Part shown: piece after piece, positions 43,924 through 52,132 of the stretch
Layout: each line of letters begins with the position of its first letter
Numbering within the stretch: position 1 is the stretch's first letter
DNA from: Paenibacillus polymyxa
GTDB lineage: Bacteria; Bacillota; Bacilli; Paenibacillales; Paenibacillaceae
Direction of reading: 5' to 3'
NCBI RefSeq assembly: GCF_018614975.1
Contig: NZ_JAGGNR010000018.1
Span: forward strand, 124,001 to 188,000
Length of the DNA stretch: 64,000 bases
Made by a program: the position numbers and the translations under genes
Notes under the pieces: model-generated
The model's input: the letters and a program-made list of their open reading frames with translations, nothing else
Told to the model about the DNA's origin: nothing
Databases searched by the model: none

Positions 43924-44391
43924 CTACACATTGATATTAGCGATATGCCATAACGAGAAATAACCGTCTTCATCTGGAGCTTCATTCTCCAGTACAAAAC
44001 CAGCAGACTGAAAACACTTCAAACAAGCAGCGTTGTCAGCTTCAATTCCGGCGTACCATTTATAGATCGTTCCCAGCTCAGGCAGTTGCATGGCTTTTCC
44101 AACCACTGCTCTGCCGTAGCCCTTACCCCGAATCGACGGATTGACAACGATGGCGATACTTCCCGTATTCTGCCCCTCCCGCTCAATCATAATTACACCT
44201 ACGGCTTCACCCTCCGAGAACGCGACCCACACGTCATAACCGGGATGCTGCTCGACATGCCGGTACCAATCGCCTAAAGGAAGCATTCCCTCCAATCGCC
44301 GATGAACCTCCGCATCCTTAAACCAATCCTCCAGCATCGCCAGATCGCGTTCAGTAAACGGACGCAGGTTGTCAATCAATACCACGCTCAT
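43924..44391 (-). CDS. GNAT-family N-acetyltransferase in the lasso cluster
   Basis: 155 residues, start ATG 44391 with AGAGGTGAG upstream. The acetyl-CoA motif A is seen as IAIVVNPSIRGKGYGRAVVG (about 80-99, R-G-K-G-Y-G), and ADNAACLKCFQSAGF is the usual motif B region. It lies 14 bp after the second ABC exporter gene in the lasso operon. The predicted core peptide has five Lys, and acetylated lasso peptides are known (albusnodin), so tailoring or self-protection by acetylation is possible. Confidence 0.87.
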   Translation of the reverse strand: MSVVLIDNLRPFTERDLAMLEDWFKDAEVHRRLEGMLPLGDWYRHVEQHPGYDVWVAFSEGEAVGVIMIEREGQNTGSIAIVVNPSIRGKGYGRAVVGKAMQLPELGTIYKWYAGIEADNAACLKCFQSAGFVLENEAPDEDGYFSLWHIANINV

Positions 44392-44404
44392 TTCATCTCA
44401 CCTC

Positions 44405-46210
44405 TTATCTGTATTTTTCAGCCTGCATGTTGTACAGTTCGGCATACCCTGCCCCATTCGCCTGCAACTGGTCGTGGGTTCCCGTCTCCATGATTCTGCC
44501 CTGTTCCATATAGACTACATAATCTGCGTGTCGTGCAGTGCTTAACCGATGCGAGACAATGACCACCGTCTTGTTTTTCATTAAATCCCGCATTCGCTGG
44601 AACACGTCTTCCTCCATGAACACATCAAGCGCAGAAGAAGGTTCGTCCATGATCAGTAATCCAGCAATATCTTCTCTCATAAAAGCACGGGATAATGCAA
44701 TCCGCTGCCATTCTCCTCCGGAAAGGCTTCTGCCTCCGAATAGCCTGCCTAGCTGTGTATCATATTTGTGCCCCAGCTTGTGGAGATATTCGTCCACTCC
44801 ACCCAGCTTGGCAGCTCTTTCAATTATCCTTTGCTCGTTAACAGCCGCAAGATTGCCTAGCCCAATGTTGTCCCGAAGATTCATTTCATAGCGCACAAAA
44901 TCCTGGAATACCGCTGTGGCCTGTGTCCGATAGGCAGCGATATCATACTCTCCCAGCGGAATGCCGTTGTAAAACACCGCTCCTTCATTCGGATCAAAGA
45001 AGCGCAAGAGCAGTTTGACAAGCGTACTTTTGCCTGACCCGTTTTCACCGACCAGCACGGTCACTTTTCCAGCAGGGATAATAAGCTCAGGGATATCCAG
45101 CACAACTTGGGTTTCATCATACCGGAAACGGACTCCTTCCAGCCGGAAGCCCTCTTTGACGGATACCGCCGCAGGACATGAGCCTGATTTCATTTCATTC
45201 TCGCTATAGAGAAAAGAACGAATCTTCTCCAGATGCCTGGCTTCCCTGGGACCGATCGCAAAGGCTGCAAACAATTCATTCATTCCCTCATTCAACTGAA
45301 TAGTGGCACCTATAAATAAAAAGATGTCCCCTGCTGTGAAATGACCGGAAAATGCCTGTCCAACTAGATAAATAATGATGAGGCCGGCGGCCAACGACTG
45401 GAGCACAGACCACAATAATTGATGGAGAGCCAGTTTCCGTTGGTCAGCTGAAAGTGTAAGCAGAAGCTCTCGTGAAGTGCTCAGGTATCTCTCCTTAAAA
45501 AAAGGAACAAGACCAAATACCTTCAACTCTCCTGCTGTTTCAGGCCTGAGCGGTGTACCAGCGTAATATTCAGCCCGCCGCCTTAATTCCTGGACCTCCT
45601 CACGCCCTTCAAAGGTGGCGTTGTTGAGCTTCGCTTCCCAATACAGCTTGGGAACGACCAACGCCAGCAAGACGATCGGGGCCCAGGGAGCGATCGTTCC
45701 GATCATTATACTCCCGGCTGCAATCACGACCAGTCCTCCGATGGTCTGAGAAATAATCGTTAACCACATTGTAACGAAGTATTCGTTATATTGAATAACT
45801 CGAGTTTTTGTATGGAAGCCTGCCTTTTCAAAAGGAGCAATATCCGGAATCGACATTGCTTTGGTGATCAACAACTCATCAATATGCGCTTGAAGTTTTG
45901 CAGTCAACAGACGTTTGTGCATCTCGGATACAGGTTGGAGGGCATCCACAGCTAATGTTAGCCCAATATACAACAGCACCATCCAAGCCAGCGCATCCCA
46001 TGATGCAAGAACAAACGGCTGCTCTGCCAATCTGTCAATGATCTGGGCACTCAGCCACACAAGCAGCGGACCAAGCAATGCCTCAAGCACTTTGATTACA
46101 AAAACGGTACACACTTTTACCGGCGAGCATGTCCATAGCAAGGACAGTCCAAACAAAACGGAGGAAGCCATCTGTCGCCGCCTGGCTGTGATTCGTTGCA
46201 ATGCTATCAC
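44405..46210 (-). CDS. ABC exporter half-transporter (second of a pair) in the lasso cluster
   Basis: 601 residues: six-helix exporter domain (about 1-320) then nucleotide-binding domain. Walker A is GENGSGKST, the Q-loop TAVFQDF, the signature LSGGEWQRIALSRAF, and Walker B GLLIMDEPSSALD. GTG at 46210 is the start; its GTGA overlaps the TGA of the preceding exporter gene, and AGGAGG lies 10 bases upstream. The two half-transporters probably form a heterodimer that exports, and gives immunity to, the lasso peptide. Confidence 0.9.
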   Translation of the reverse strand: MIALQRITARRRQMASSVLFGLSLLWTCSPVKVCTVFVIKVLEALLGPLLVWLSAQIIDRLAEQPFVLASWDALAWMVLLYIGLTLAVDALQPVSEMHKRLLTAKLQAHIDELLITKAMSIPDIAPFEKAGFHTKTRVIQYNEYFVTMWLTIISQTIGGLVVIAAGSIMIGTIAPWAPIVLLALVVPKLYWEAKLNNATFEGREEVQELRRRAEYYAGTPLRPETAGELKVFGLVPFFKERYLSTSRELLLTLSADQRKLALHQLLWSVLQSLAAGLIIIYLVGQAFSGHFTAGDIFLFIGATIQLNEGMNELFAAFAIGPREARHLEKIRSFLYSENEMKSGSCPAAVSVKEGFRLEGVRFRYDETQVVLDIPELIIPAGKVTVLVGENGSGKSTLVKLLLRFFDPNEGAVFYNGIPLGEYDIAAYRTQATAVFQDFVRYEMNLRDNIGLGNLAAVNEQRIIERAAKLGGVDEYLHKLGHKYDTQLGRLFGGRSLSGGEWQRIALSRAFMREDIAGLLIMDEPSSALDVFMEEDVFQRMRDLMKNKTVVIVSHRLSTARHADYVVYMEQGRIMETGTHDQLQANGAGYAELYNMQAEKYR

Positions 46211-48168
46211 TGGATATGCTCCTCCTCTTGAAAAGATTTTCCCTGTAACCGGAACATGGTGGCATACTCCCCATTTTTGCGCATCAAGGCCTCGTGGCTG
46301 CCTTCTTCCACAATGCAGCCATTCTTCAGGACAAGGATTCGATCCGCTAATTTAACCGTGCTGAATCGATGAGAGATCATGATCACCGTTTTACCTTTTG
46401 TCATTTTTTGAAACTGATTGAAAATCTCATATTCAGCCCGAATGTCAAGAGACGCCGCCGGTTCATCCAGAATCACCAGACCAGCCTCACGAACCATCGC
46501 TCTGGCTAACGCCACACGTTGCCATTGTCCACCCGAGAAATCAGTACCTCCCCATTCGGGACCCAAGAGGGTCTCGGTTCCATGAGGCAGCGCCGAAACG
46601 ATCTGGTCCAGCCTTGATCCTTGAAGTGCCTGATTCATCTCCCTGTCGCTCAGTTTTGTGTTCAGGCTACCTATCATAATGTTCTCGCGCAAGGATAACT
46701 CGTATTTTCCGAATTCCTGAAAAACAACCGAGATATGCTCTCTCAGCTCCCTGACATCAAACGAGCGAATATCCACACCGTTGATCTTAATCTCGCCTTC
46801 GTAAAACTCATAGAAGCGGCACAGCAGCTTGACAAGTGTCGTTTTGCCTGAGCCATTGGCGCCAACAATCGCGATGCGCTCCCCGGGCGATATGCTGAAA
46901 CTGATTTGGTCAAGAACCCAGGGGGAACGTCTGTCTTCATTCTCATTAAAATCCTCAGCATGGTCGAGGACTTCGTCCTCATTTTCGTCATCGGCTTCCT
47001 CACTGTCCAGGTCCAGATCGAAATCATCAGCTGCTTCCTCGGAAGCAGCACTCTCCTGTTCCTGGTAGGGATACTTGAAGCTTACTCCCTTGAATTCTAT
47101 AGATAGGGGGCCAGCATTCATTGGAACGGGATGTGAAGGCGTTCGGATATCTTCCTCTGCATTTATAAATATGACGAAATCATTTCCCATTCTCCAGATG
47201 TCAATCGTGTCGGCCCCTTCCTTGGCAATCTCTCTTAAGGAAACAGACAATTGAAACACAGCCCCTAGATACAGAGCAATATCCCCCAGCGAAATCGAGC
47301 CCGATCCGGATTGACTAACCACCCAAAAATATCCTCCGCCTGCCACCATACCCGAAAAAAGACCGGTAAAAACCGTTCCTCTGGCGCTTTTGACCTGGAT
47401 CATTCGAAACTGTTCATACAGCCGGGCAAACGTATGTTGATAGATATTGTGAAAATGGCTGCCCAGACCAAACAAGCGAATTTCCTTGGCGGCACGTCGG
47501 TTAATCATTAGGCTTCGAGTGTAATCCAATCTTCTTCTTGTAACTGCATATTCTTTGGCATACTGCCATTCCATCTCGTTGTAACGGTTTTGCATAAACG
47601 CAAAAGGAGCTGTTGACAGCACCAGAATGATGGACAGCATCGGAGAGAGCACGGCAATCAGCATAATAATACCAATAGCCGAAAATACAGACGTGCACAA
47701 ATTCGCGCTGAAGTTCAGGAGTTGTGCTGGCAGCCAATTGGATCGATCTCGCAGCGCTTCCAGTCGGTTTCGGTGTTCCTCCTCTTCAAAAAAGCGCATG
47801 CCGGGAATACGTTCGAAGGCGTCCAGCAAAACGCTGTTCACAGTAATAATGGATCGCTCCGATAGCAGCATTTTAAGCCAGGTTTGCGCGGCGTTCACGA
47901 TGCTAAGCAAGACCAGGCTACAAGCATAGACAATAGACCACCGTGCCGCGTATGATTCTAATCCGTTTGGCGCAATTCCATCAATGATTTGTTTGGAGGC
48001 ATAGAGCTGAAGTGCTGGAACAGCCCCCTCAATGAATATGAACAAAATGATTAGCAAGGTTAACACCGGACCGGATTGCCATAACATTCGCACGAGCAAA
48101 TGGGTCGTTTGCCGTGTTCGTTGTGCTCTGCTGCACCGTTCTTCATGATCAAGCATGTGTTTCTCCAT
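46207..48168 (-). CDS. ABC exporter half-transporter with acidic insertion in the lasso cluster
   Basis: 653 residues. Six-helix exporter domain (about 30-330), then nucleotide-binding domain with Walker A GANGSGKTT, signature FSGGQWQRVALARAM and Walker B GLVILDEPAASLD. Between the first strand of the nucleotide-binding domain (FKGVSFKYPYQEQ) and VLDQISFSI there is an extra acidic segment of about 45 residues with few basic residues (runs such as DDFDLDLDSEEADDENEDE). It is absent from the partner exporter. The start ATG 48168 has AAAGGTG upstream, 34 bp after the cyclase gene. Confidence 0.9.
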   Translation of the reverse strand: MEKHMLDHEERCSRAQRTRQTTHLLVRMLWQSGPVLTLLIILFIFIEGAVPALQLYASKQIIDGIAPNGLESYAARWSIVYACSLVLLSIVNAAQTWLKMLLSERSIITVNSVLLDAFERIPGMRFFEEEEHRNRLEALRDRSNWLPAQLLNFSANLCTSVFSAIGIIMLIAVLSPMLSIILVLSTAPFAFMQNRYNEMEWQYAKEYAVTRRRLDYTRSLMINRRAAKEIRLFGLGSHFHNIYQHTFARLYEQFRMIQVKSARGTVFTGLFSGMVAGGGYFWVVSQSGSGSISLGDIALYLGAVFQLSVSLREIAKEGADTIDIWRMGNDFVIFINAEEDIRTPSHPVPMNAGPLSIEFKGVSFKYPYQEQESAASEEAADDFDLDLDSEEADDENEDEVLDHAEDFNENEDRRSPWVLDQISFSISPGERIAIVGANGSGKTTLVKLLCRFYEFYEGEIKINGVDIRSFDVRELREHISVVFQEFGKYELSLRENIMIGSLNTKLSDREMNQALQGSRLDQIVSALPHGTETLLGPEWGGTDFSGGQWQRVALARAMVREAGLVILDEPAASLDIRAEYEIFNQFQKMTKGKTVIMISHRFSTVKLADRILVLKNGCIVEEGSHEALMRKNGEYATMFRLQGKSFQEEEHIQ

Positions 48169-48202
48169 TGGTCTGCACCTTTATGATTGAAATGGCCCTG
48201 AA

Positions 48203-50209
48203 TCAGGCATGAAAATACATGGGTTTCTTCTCATTCATATTGACCTCCTCGATGTCTCCGAGCATCCTTGCCGGAGAAGGTCTGGAGCGGTTGAGCACAT
48301 GTTCTTTGCCACGACTCATCTCCTGCAGCCAGATCTCCAAGTCGATAACAGAGCGCATATATTGGTAACCCATACCCAAATCATTATTCGGGTCCTCCGA
48401 ACGGATCGCCATAGCGACTAGATGTTTCCACCACGATCTCTGGTCAATAATCCCCAGTTCCGTAACAAGCACACGCTTTCCGCTCGCAAACAATTGCAAA
48501 ATATGCTGGCGGTCATTCAAAAAGCTTTTCCTGGCCATATGGGCATAGGTTGTTTTGGAAGACCTGTTATAGACATACGAAGGCAAGATATCCGTGAATG
48601 CTTTTCGAAGCAGCAGCTTGGAACCGGCATAGCTGTCTTGCTCCCCCTTCAAGAGATCAAAATGCTGCTCCGGCGGAACCGAGAACGAAAACTCGATCAT
48701 GCGCCGGTCCAGAAACGGATGATACGCAGGCAAGGTAATGCCTACAGAGTCCATGTATCTTGCACGAGGCCACAGAAAGTCGTAATGATAACGCTTTCCC
48801 CAATAGTTTAGTGGCCTGCTTTTGCGATATCGGTGAACCTCCTCCGCATTCATCTGCCGTTCTCTCTGGAGATGCTCGTTTGTAAAAAATTCGGGCAAGT
48901 CGTATTCCGTATCTGACCATAACAGTTTGTAGTACATTTTTTCCTTAATATAAGGCAGAAATGGAGCCAATCCATATTGAAATCCCCTTTTTAGCATGGA
49001 ACCCGCTCGATTGCCGGTCCATTCCCTGAGCTGACTAATCCCTTCCCGATAATGCTTCTGCCGAAAATAGGAATCAATGACAGCAGCCTCACCGCTGTAT
49101 ACAAAGTCTCCGCCTTCGCCCGTCAAAACGGCAGCAGTCCGGAATTGCCGGGCTAGCACCGTAAACGTTTCGTTCACAAGTGAATTGGCCCTGGGGTCTG
49201 GACCATCCACGAACCATAACGGGTCCCTGCCAATTTCGGCATTTGGTATTCTGGCCGTTGCGTCCGCATGAATGATCAAGCCGGGAATACGCAGATCCCT
49301 CATCATTTTTTTGACGAGATCCTTATCATGACTTGGCATCATATCCGGCTCCGCAAAAGAAATGTTGACAGCCAGAATCTGCTCCCGATTCCCGCCGGCA
49401 ATGGCGGCAGCTACAACCGCGGCCGAATCGAGTCCTCCGCTCAATTCAACAATTCGTTTGCTACCATTAAAGCGTTCCTGGGTCACCTGCTTAAACAATT
49501 GACGAAATTGGGGGACAGCATCTTCTGAGAGCTGTGGCTGGCTTGTCAGTTCCCGCATCCCCCAGTAGCTTTGAACTTTCACCTGGTAATTGTTCCACCA
49601 AGCAATGGAGGCTGTGGGAAGCTTGCGAATGCCTTTAAAAAAAGTCCGCTCTTCCAGTCCGTTCTCCCCTACAGCAAAGCCAGAAGTCGGATACATTCGG
49701 CACACGTCTTCATCGACCTCAAAAGGAATATCCTGAAGCAACAAAAGCACGCGTAGATCATTGGCAACAAACCATTCATTTCTTGGGCTAATCCAGTAAT
49801 AAACGGGTCGGGTTGCATAGCTATCCGTAGCAACAATTAAACTGCTTCGTTTCTGGTCCCAGTACACCAGTGTAAATTCCCCTTGGGACTTGCATAGTTG
49901 ATATTCAGGTTTCTCTTGCAGCAGGCGGTAAGCCTGCTCCTGCTGATAAGATGAAAGGGACGGGAAATCGTCGGCGTGGGCTTGCAGCTCGCCGCTTGCC
50001 CAGCCATCCAGAATGATGGGAAACTCAAGATGGACATCCTTGAAGGAACTGGAAGCCTGCGGTCCGTAACCATAGGAGAGCGTTGCTAAATGGAACGTAT
50101 CGTCCGTATATACATTCACTCCGGTAACCCTTGCCCACCTTTTAATTGAATCCATCCACTCCAGCCAAATATTTTGATTTTGGCCCTGCATAGCAATCCA
50201 TATCTTCAT
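48203..50209 (-). CDS. Lasso peptide macrolactam synthetase (asparagine-synthetase-like, C protein)
   Basis: 668 residues. ATG at 50209 overlaps the peptidase TGA as ATGA, which fixes the start. The N-terminal half is a glutaminase-like domain without the catalytic Cys2 (it begins MKIWIAMQG), as in lasso cyclases that do not use glutamine. The C-terminal half is the synthetase domain with the PPi-loop ELSGGLDSAAVVAA at about residue 255. ATP activation of the core Asp side chain and attack by the core N-terminus would form the isopeptide ring. It sits directly after the B1 and B2 genes, the usual lasso order. Confidence 0.93.
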   Translation of the reverse strand: MKIWIAMQGQNQNIWLEWMDSIKRWARVTGVNVYTDDTFHLATLSYGYGPQASSSFKDVHLEFPIILDGWASGELQAHADDFPSLSSYQQEQAYRLLQEKPEYQLCKSQGEFTLVYWDQKRSSLIVATDSYATRPVYYWISPRNEWFVANDLRVLLLLQDIPFEVDEDVCRMYPTSGFAVGENGLEERTFFKGIRKLPTASIAWWNNYQVKVQSYWGMRELTSQPQLSEDAVPQFRQLFKQVTQERFNGSKRIVELSGGLDSAAVVAAAIAGGNREQILAVNISFAEPDMMPSHDKDLVKKMMRDLRIPGLIIHADATARIPNAEIGRDPLWFVDGPDPRANSLVNETFTVLARQFRTAAVLTGEGGDFVYSGEAAVIDSYFRQKHYREGISQLREWTGNRAGSMLKRGFQYGLAPFLPYIKEKMYYKLLWSDTEYDLPEFFTNEHLQRERQMNAEEVHRYRKSRPLNYWGKRYHYDFLWPRARYMDSVGITLPAYHPFLDRRMIEFSFSVPPEQHFDLLKGEQDSYAGSKLLLRKAFTDILPSYVYNRSSKTTYAHMARKSFLNDRQHILQLFASGKRVLVTELGIIDQRSWWKHLVAMAIRSEDPNNDLGMGYQYMRSVIDLEIWLQEMSRGKEHVLNRSRPSPARMLGDIEEVNMNEKKPMYFHA

Positions 50210-50670
50210 CCCAGAGATAGCACCCACCTCTCGGCATATTCGCTCATATTATATGTTTTCAACACCTTCAAATCATTTCCTTTATGATTGGGGTCAATCG
50301 TCCGGCCGTCTTCCAGACGCACCCACGCGTGAGAAAACAGTTTTTCATCTATCTTTTTCACACCAATCAACAAGTCGCTCTCATAGCCGGCACTAAACAA
50401 AATAGCCTGAACCGTCATAGCTATGGATACACATGAGGTAATAAGATGATCATTTTCATCCATTTCATACAACATCTGCCCAAGTCTGCACAATTCGGCC
50501 GTGTCGATCCGATTCGCTTCCCTTCGCCCTGCGCTTACATGAAGCGGGTACATATGTATTGCCATTTTTTCATAAGCATCCATAAAATCCGTCTCCAGCA
50601 GTAACAGGCGGACAAACGCATGGACCGTTGTAAAATAAACCTTGTTATGGACAGGGATGGCCTTGCTCAT
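50206..50670 (-). CDS. Lasso peptide leader peptidase (transglutaminase-like, B2 protein)
   Basis: 154 residues. A transglutaminase-type catalytic triad is visible: Cys80 (LITSCVSIAMTVQAIL), His114 (LFSHAWVRLEDG) and Asp126 (TIDPN). It removes the leader from the precursor so that the cyclase can close the ring. The ATG at 50670 overlaps the TGA of the B1 gene (ATGA), and its own stop overlaps the cyclase start in the same way, so B1, B2 and C are translationally coupled. Confidence 0.93.
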   Translation of the reverse strand: MSKAIPVHNKVYFTTVHAFVRLLLLETDFMDAYEKMAIHMYPLHVSAGRREANRIDTAELCRLGQMLYEMDENDHLITSCVSIAMTVQAILFSAGYESDLLIGVKKIDEKLFSHAWVRLEDGRTIDPNHKGNDLKVLKTYNMSEYAERWVLSLG

Positions 50671-50936
50671 GAGGCATCGACCTTGACCAGTCTTTTAGCC
50701 GAGAGTTCCTGAATTGCAGTTTGCAGAATATCGGTTAATTCCGCCTCGGATTGATCAAATTCCCTCTTCCATTTACTCAGAATTTGGTCGAAATCCTTTG
50801 TTCCAGTCTCCAGTTCCAGCCACAGCTCCATCAACGCACCTTCAAGTCCAAAATATTCGCCGTTATTGATGTCCAGCACGATACATTCCTCACTTAATGA
50901 CGTCGTTGCGGTTTCCTCGCTTCGGGCAATTTTCAT
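50667..50936 (-). CDS. Lasso peptide RiPP recognition element (PqqD-like, B1 protein)
   Basis: 89 residues from ATG 50936 (MKIARSEETATTSL), with GAGGGG about 8 bases upstream. The longer frame to 51017 has no site. The PqqD-like fold is marked by CIVLDINNGEYFGLEGALME and the helical end. Such RRE proteins bind the leader of the precursor and present it to the B2 peptidase. It lies 96 bp after the precursor gene. Confidence 0.92.
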   Translation of the reverse strand: MKIARSEETATTSLSEECIVLDINNGEYFGLEGALMELWLELETGTKDFDQILSKWKREFDQSEAELTDILQTAIQELSAKRLVKVDAS

Positions 50937-51032
50937 GCCTGCAACCCCTCTCTGCAAGGTAATATGTAATAGGTGGAAATGACTAGAGAGAGCCGCAAGG
51001 CCCTCTCTGGTGAACATATAATGCCTTTGAAA

Positions 51033-51149
51033 TTAACCACGTTTTACTCCACGACCGAATTTGCCATCTCCCGGCTTACTTTTCTTGGAGAGAGTTACTG
51101 TCAGGAATGCACCATAACTCTTCAAAGGAGCCACTTGAACTTTACGCAT
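51033..51149 (-). CDS. Lasso peptide precursor, 38 residues
   Basis: Found by reading the strand upstream of the B1 gene. AGAGGCGG precedes ATG 51149 and the frame ends with TAA at 51033. The leader MRKVQVAPLKSYGAFLTVTL has the lasso leader pattern (P, then G-x-F-x-x-x-T-x directly before the core), with the conserved Thr at -2. The predicted core is SKKSKPGDGKFGRGVKRG. Its only acidic residue is Asp8, so an 8-residue Ser1-Asp8 ring is expected, with loop and tail GKFGRGVKRG. With five Lys and two Arg the core is strongly cationic. Ring start and size are predicted from the motif and the single acidic residue. Confidence 0.82.
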   Translation of the reverse strand: MRKVQVAPLKSYGAFLTVTLSKKSKPGDGKFGRGVKRG

Positions 51150-51216
51150 ATATTTCACCGCCTCTCTACTTGAAATATATTACATTTTTAATATATCATA
51201 GAAATAATGGGTTTTT

Positions 51217-51290
51217 ACCGAAATAAATCCCCGAAAACCGCCAAGATTCCACAAACCCGCTTTTTACGGTTATTTTTCGGCCCGAAAAGA
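51217..51290. promoter_or_regulatory. Repeated CCGAAA elements between the lasso operon and its regulator
   Basis: CCGAAA occurs at 51218 and 51231 (plus) and, inverted, at about 51275-51280, with CCGAAAA again at 51282. CCGAAAACCG (51231-51240) and CGGTTATTTTTCGG (51267-51280) form an imperfect dyad. They lie in the 166-bp region shared by the divergent precursor and response-regulator genes and could bind the regulator. Confidence 0.4.
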
Positions 51291-51315
51291 AAATACTACT
51301 TACGAGGTGCATATC

Positions 51316-51942
51316 ATGCTGAACGTAATTCTGGTAGACGATCACAAAGCATTTACCTGTGGAATGAAGCTGATTTTGGAACAAAACAACATGAAGGTAA
51401 CCGTACTTCATTCAGCCCTTGAAACGCTAGACTTCATAAAAGAACAGGCCAATGCAATAGACCTTTACCTGTATGACTTGTCTATGCCGGACCTTAACGG
51501 AATTGAACTGGCAACCAAAACACTGGAGATCATTCCTGATGCAAGAATCATGCTTTTCTATTCCCAAGAGGATATGATTCAGCTGTTTCAAATGTCGGTC
51601 CAGGCAGGCATTCGCGGATTTATCGACAAGTCTTTTTCAGCGCAGCAGGTGCTCACAAGCATTTCCATGTGCATGGAAGAGGCGGTGGTCTTTTCTTTGG
51701 ATTTCCTTAAAACGATTTTCACTCCGACAGCTTCCTTTAACGCGCCTGAAACTATGCTGACCGAGTTCGAAATAAAATTGCTGCAAAAGGTGGCTAAAGG
51801 CGAAACCAATAAACAAATCGCGGAATCCCTTTTCATGTCTACTCGAAATGTCGAATATCACTTAGGGCGCGTGTATAAAAAGCTGAGGGTCAGCTCCAGA
51901 ACCTATGCCGTTCACAAATGCAAGATTCTAAAATTGATATAA
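51316..51942 (+). CDS. NarL/LuxR-family response regulator, divergent from the lasso operon
   Basis: 208 residues from ATG 51316 (MLNVILVDDHKAF), with GAGGTG upstream. The receiver has Asp8/Asp9, the phospho-acceptor Asp54 (LYLYDLSMPDLNG) and the conserved Lys in GFIDKSF. The C-terminal LuxR HTH is LTEFEIKLLQKVAKGETNKQ followed by IAESLFMSTRNVEYHLGRVY. No kinase gene is nearby, so the partner is elsewhere. It lies inside the repeat-bounded island and probably controls the lasso operon, whose promoter is 166 bp or less away. Confidence 0.9.
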   Translation: MLNVILVDDHKAFTCGMKLILEQNNMKVTVLHSALETLDFIKEQANAIDLYLYDLSMPDLNGIELATKTLEIIPDARIMLFYSQEDMIQLFQMSVQAGIRGFIDKSFSAQQVLTSISMCMEEAVVFSLDFLKTIFTPTASFNAPETMLTEFEIKLLQKVAKGETNKQIAESLFMSTRNVEYHLGRVYKKLRVSSRTYAVHKCKILKLI

Positions 51943-52082
51943 GCACACAAGAGGGCATAATCATTAACTGTATTCTGAAGCAAGAATTGATACAGGCGAG
52001 TTATATTAGCTGTCATGGCTCCACGTATACTGATTGCTGGCCTGAATATGGCTTTCTCCAAGAAACTAGTAAAATAAAGCAA

Positions 52083-52121
52083 GACCCGCAAAGATCCTTT
52101 AGAAAGGTCTCTTTGCGGGTC
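52083..52121 (-). terminator. ubiB terminator, right copy of the duplicated segment
   Basis: GACCCGCAAAGA pairs with TCTTTGCGGGTC around GATCCTTT-rich loop sequence. It is the same hairpin as at 42477-42513. The duplicated segment runs from here to 52456 in the ubiB coding region. Confidence 0.9.
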
Positions 52122-52132
52122 TTGTTGTTATT

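Noticed and set aside
50973..51173. 66-residue plus-strand frame over the lasso precursor
   Set aside because: No ribosome site and no domain; the minus-strand reading has leader motif, site and operon context.
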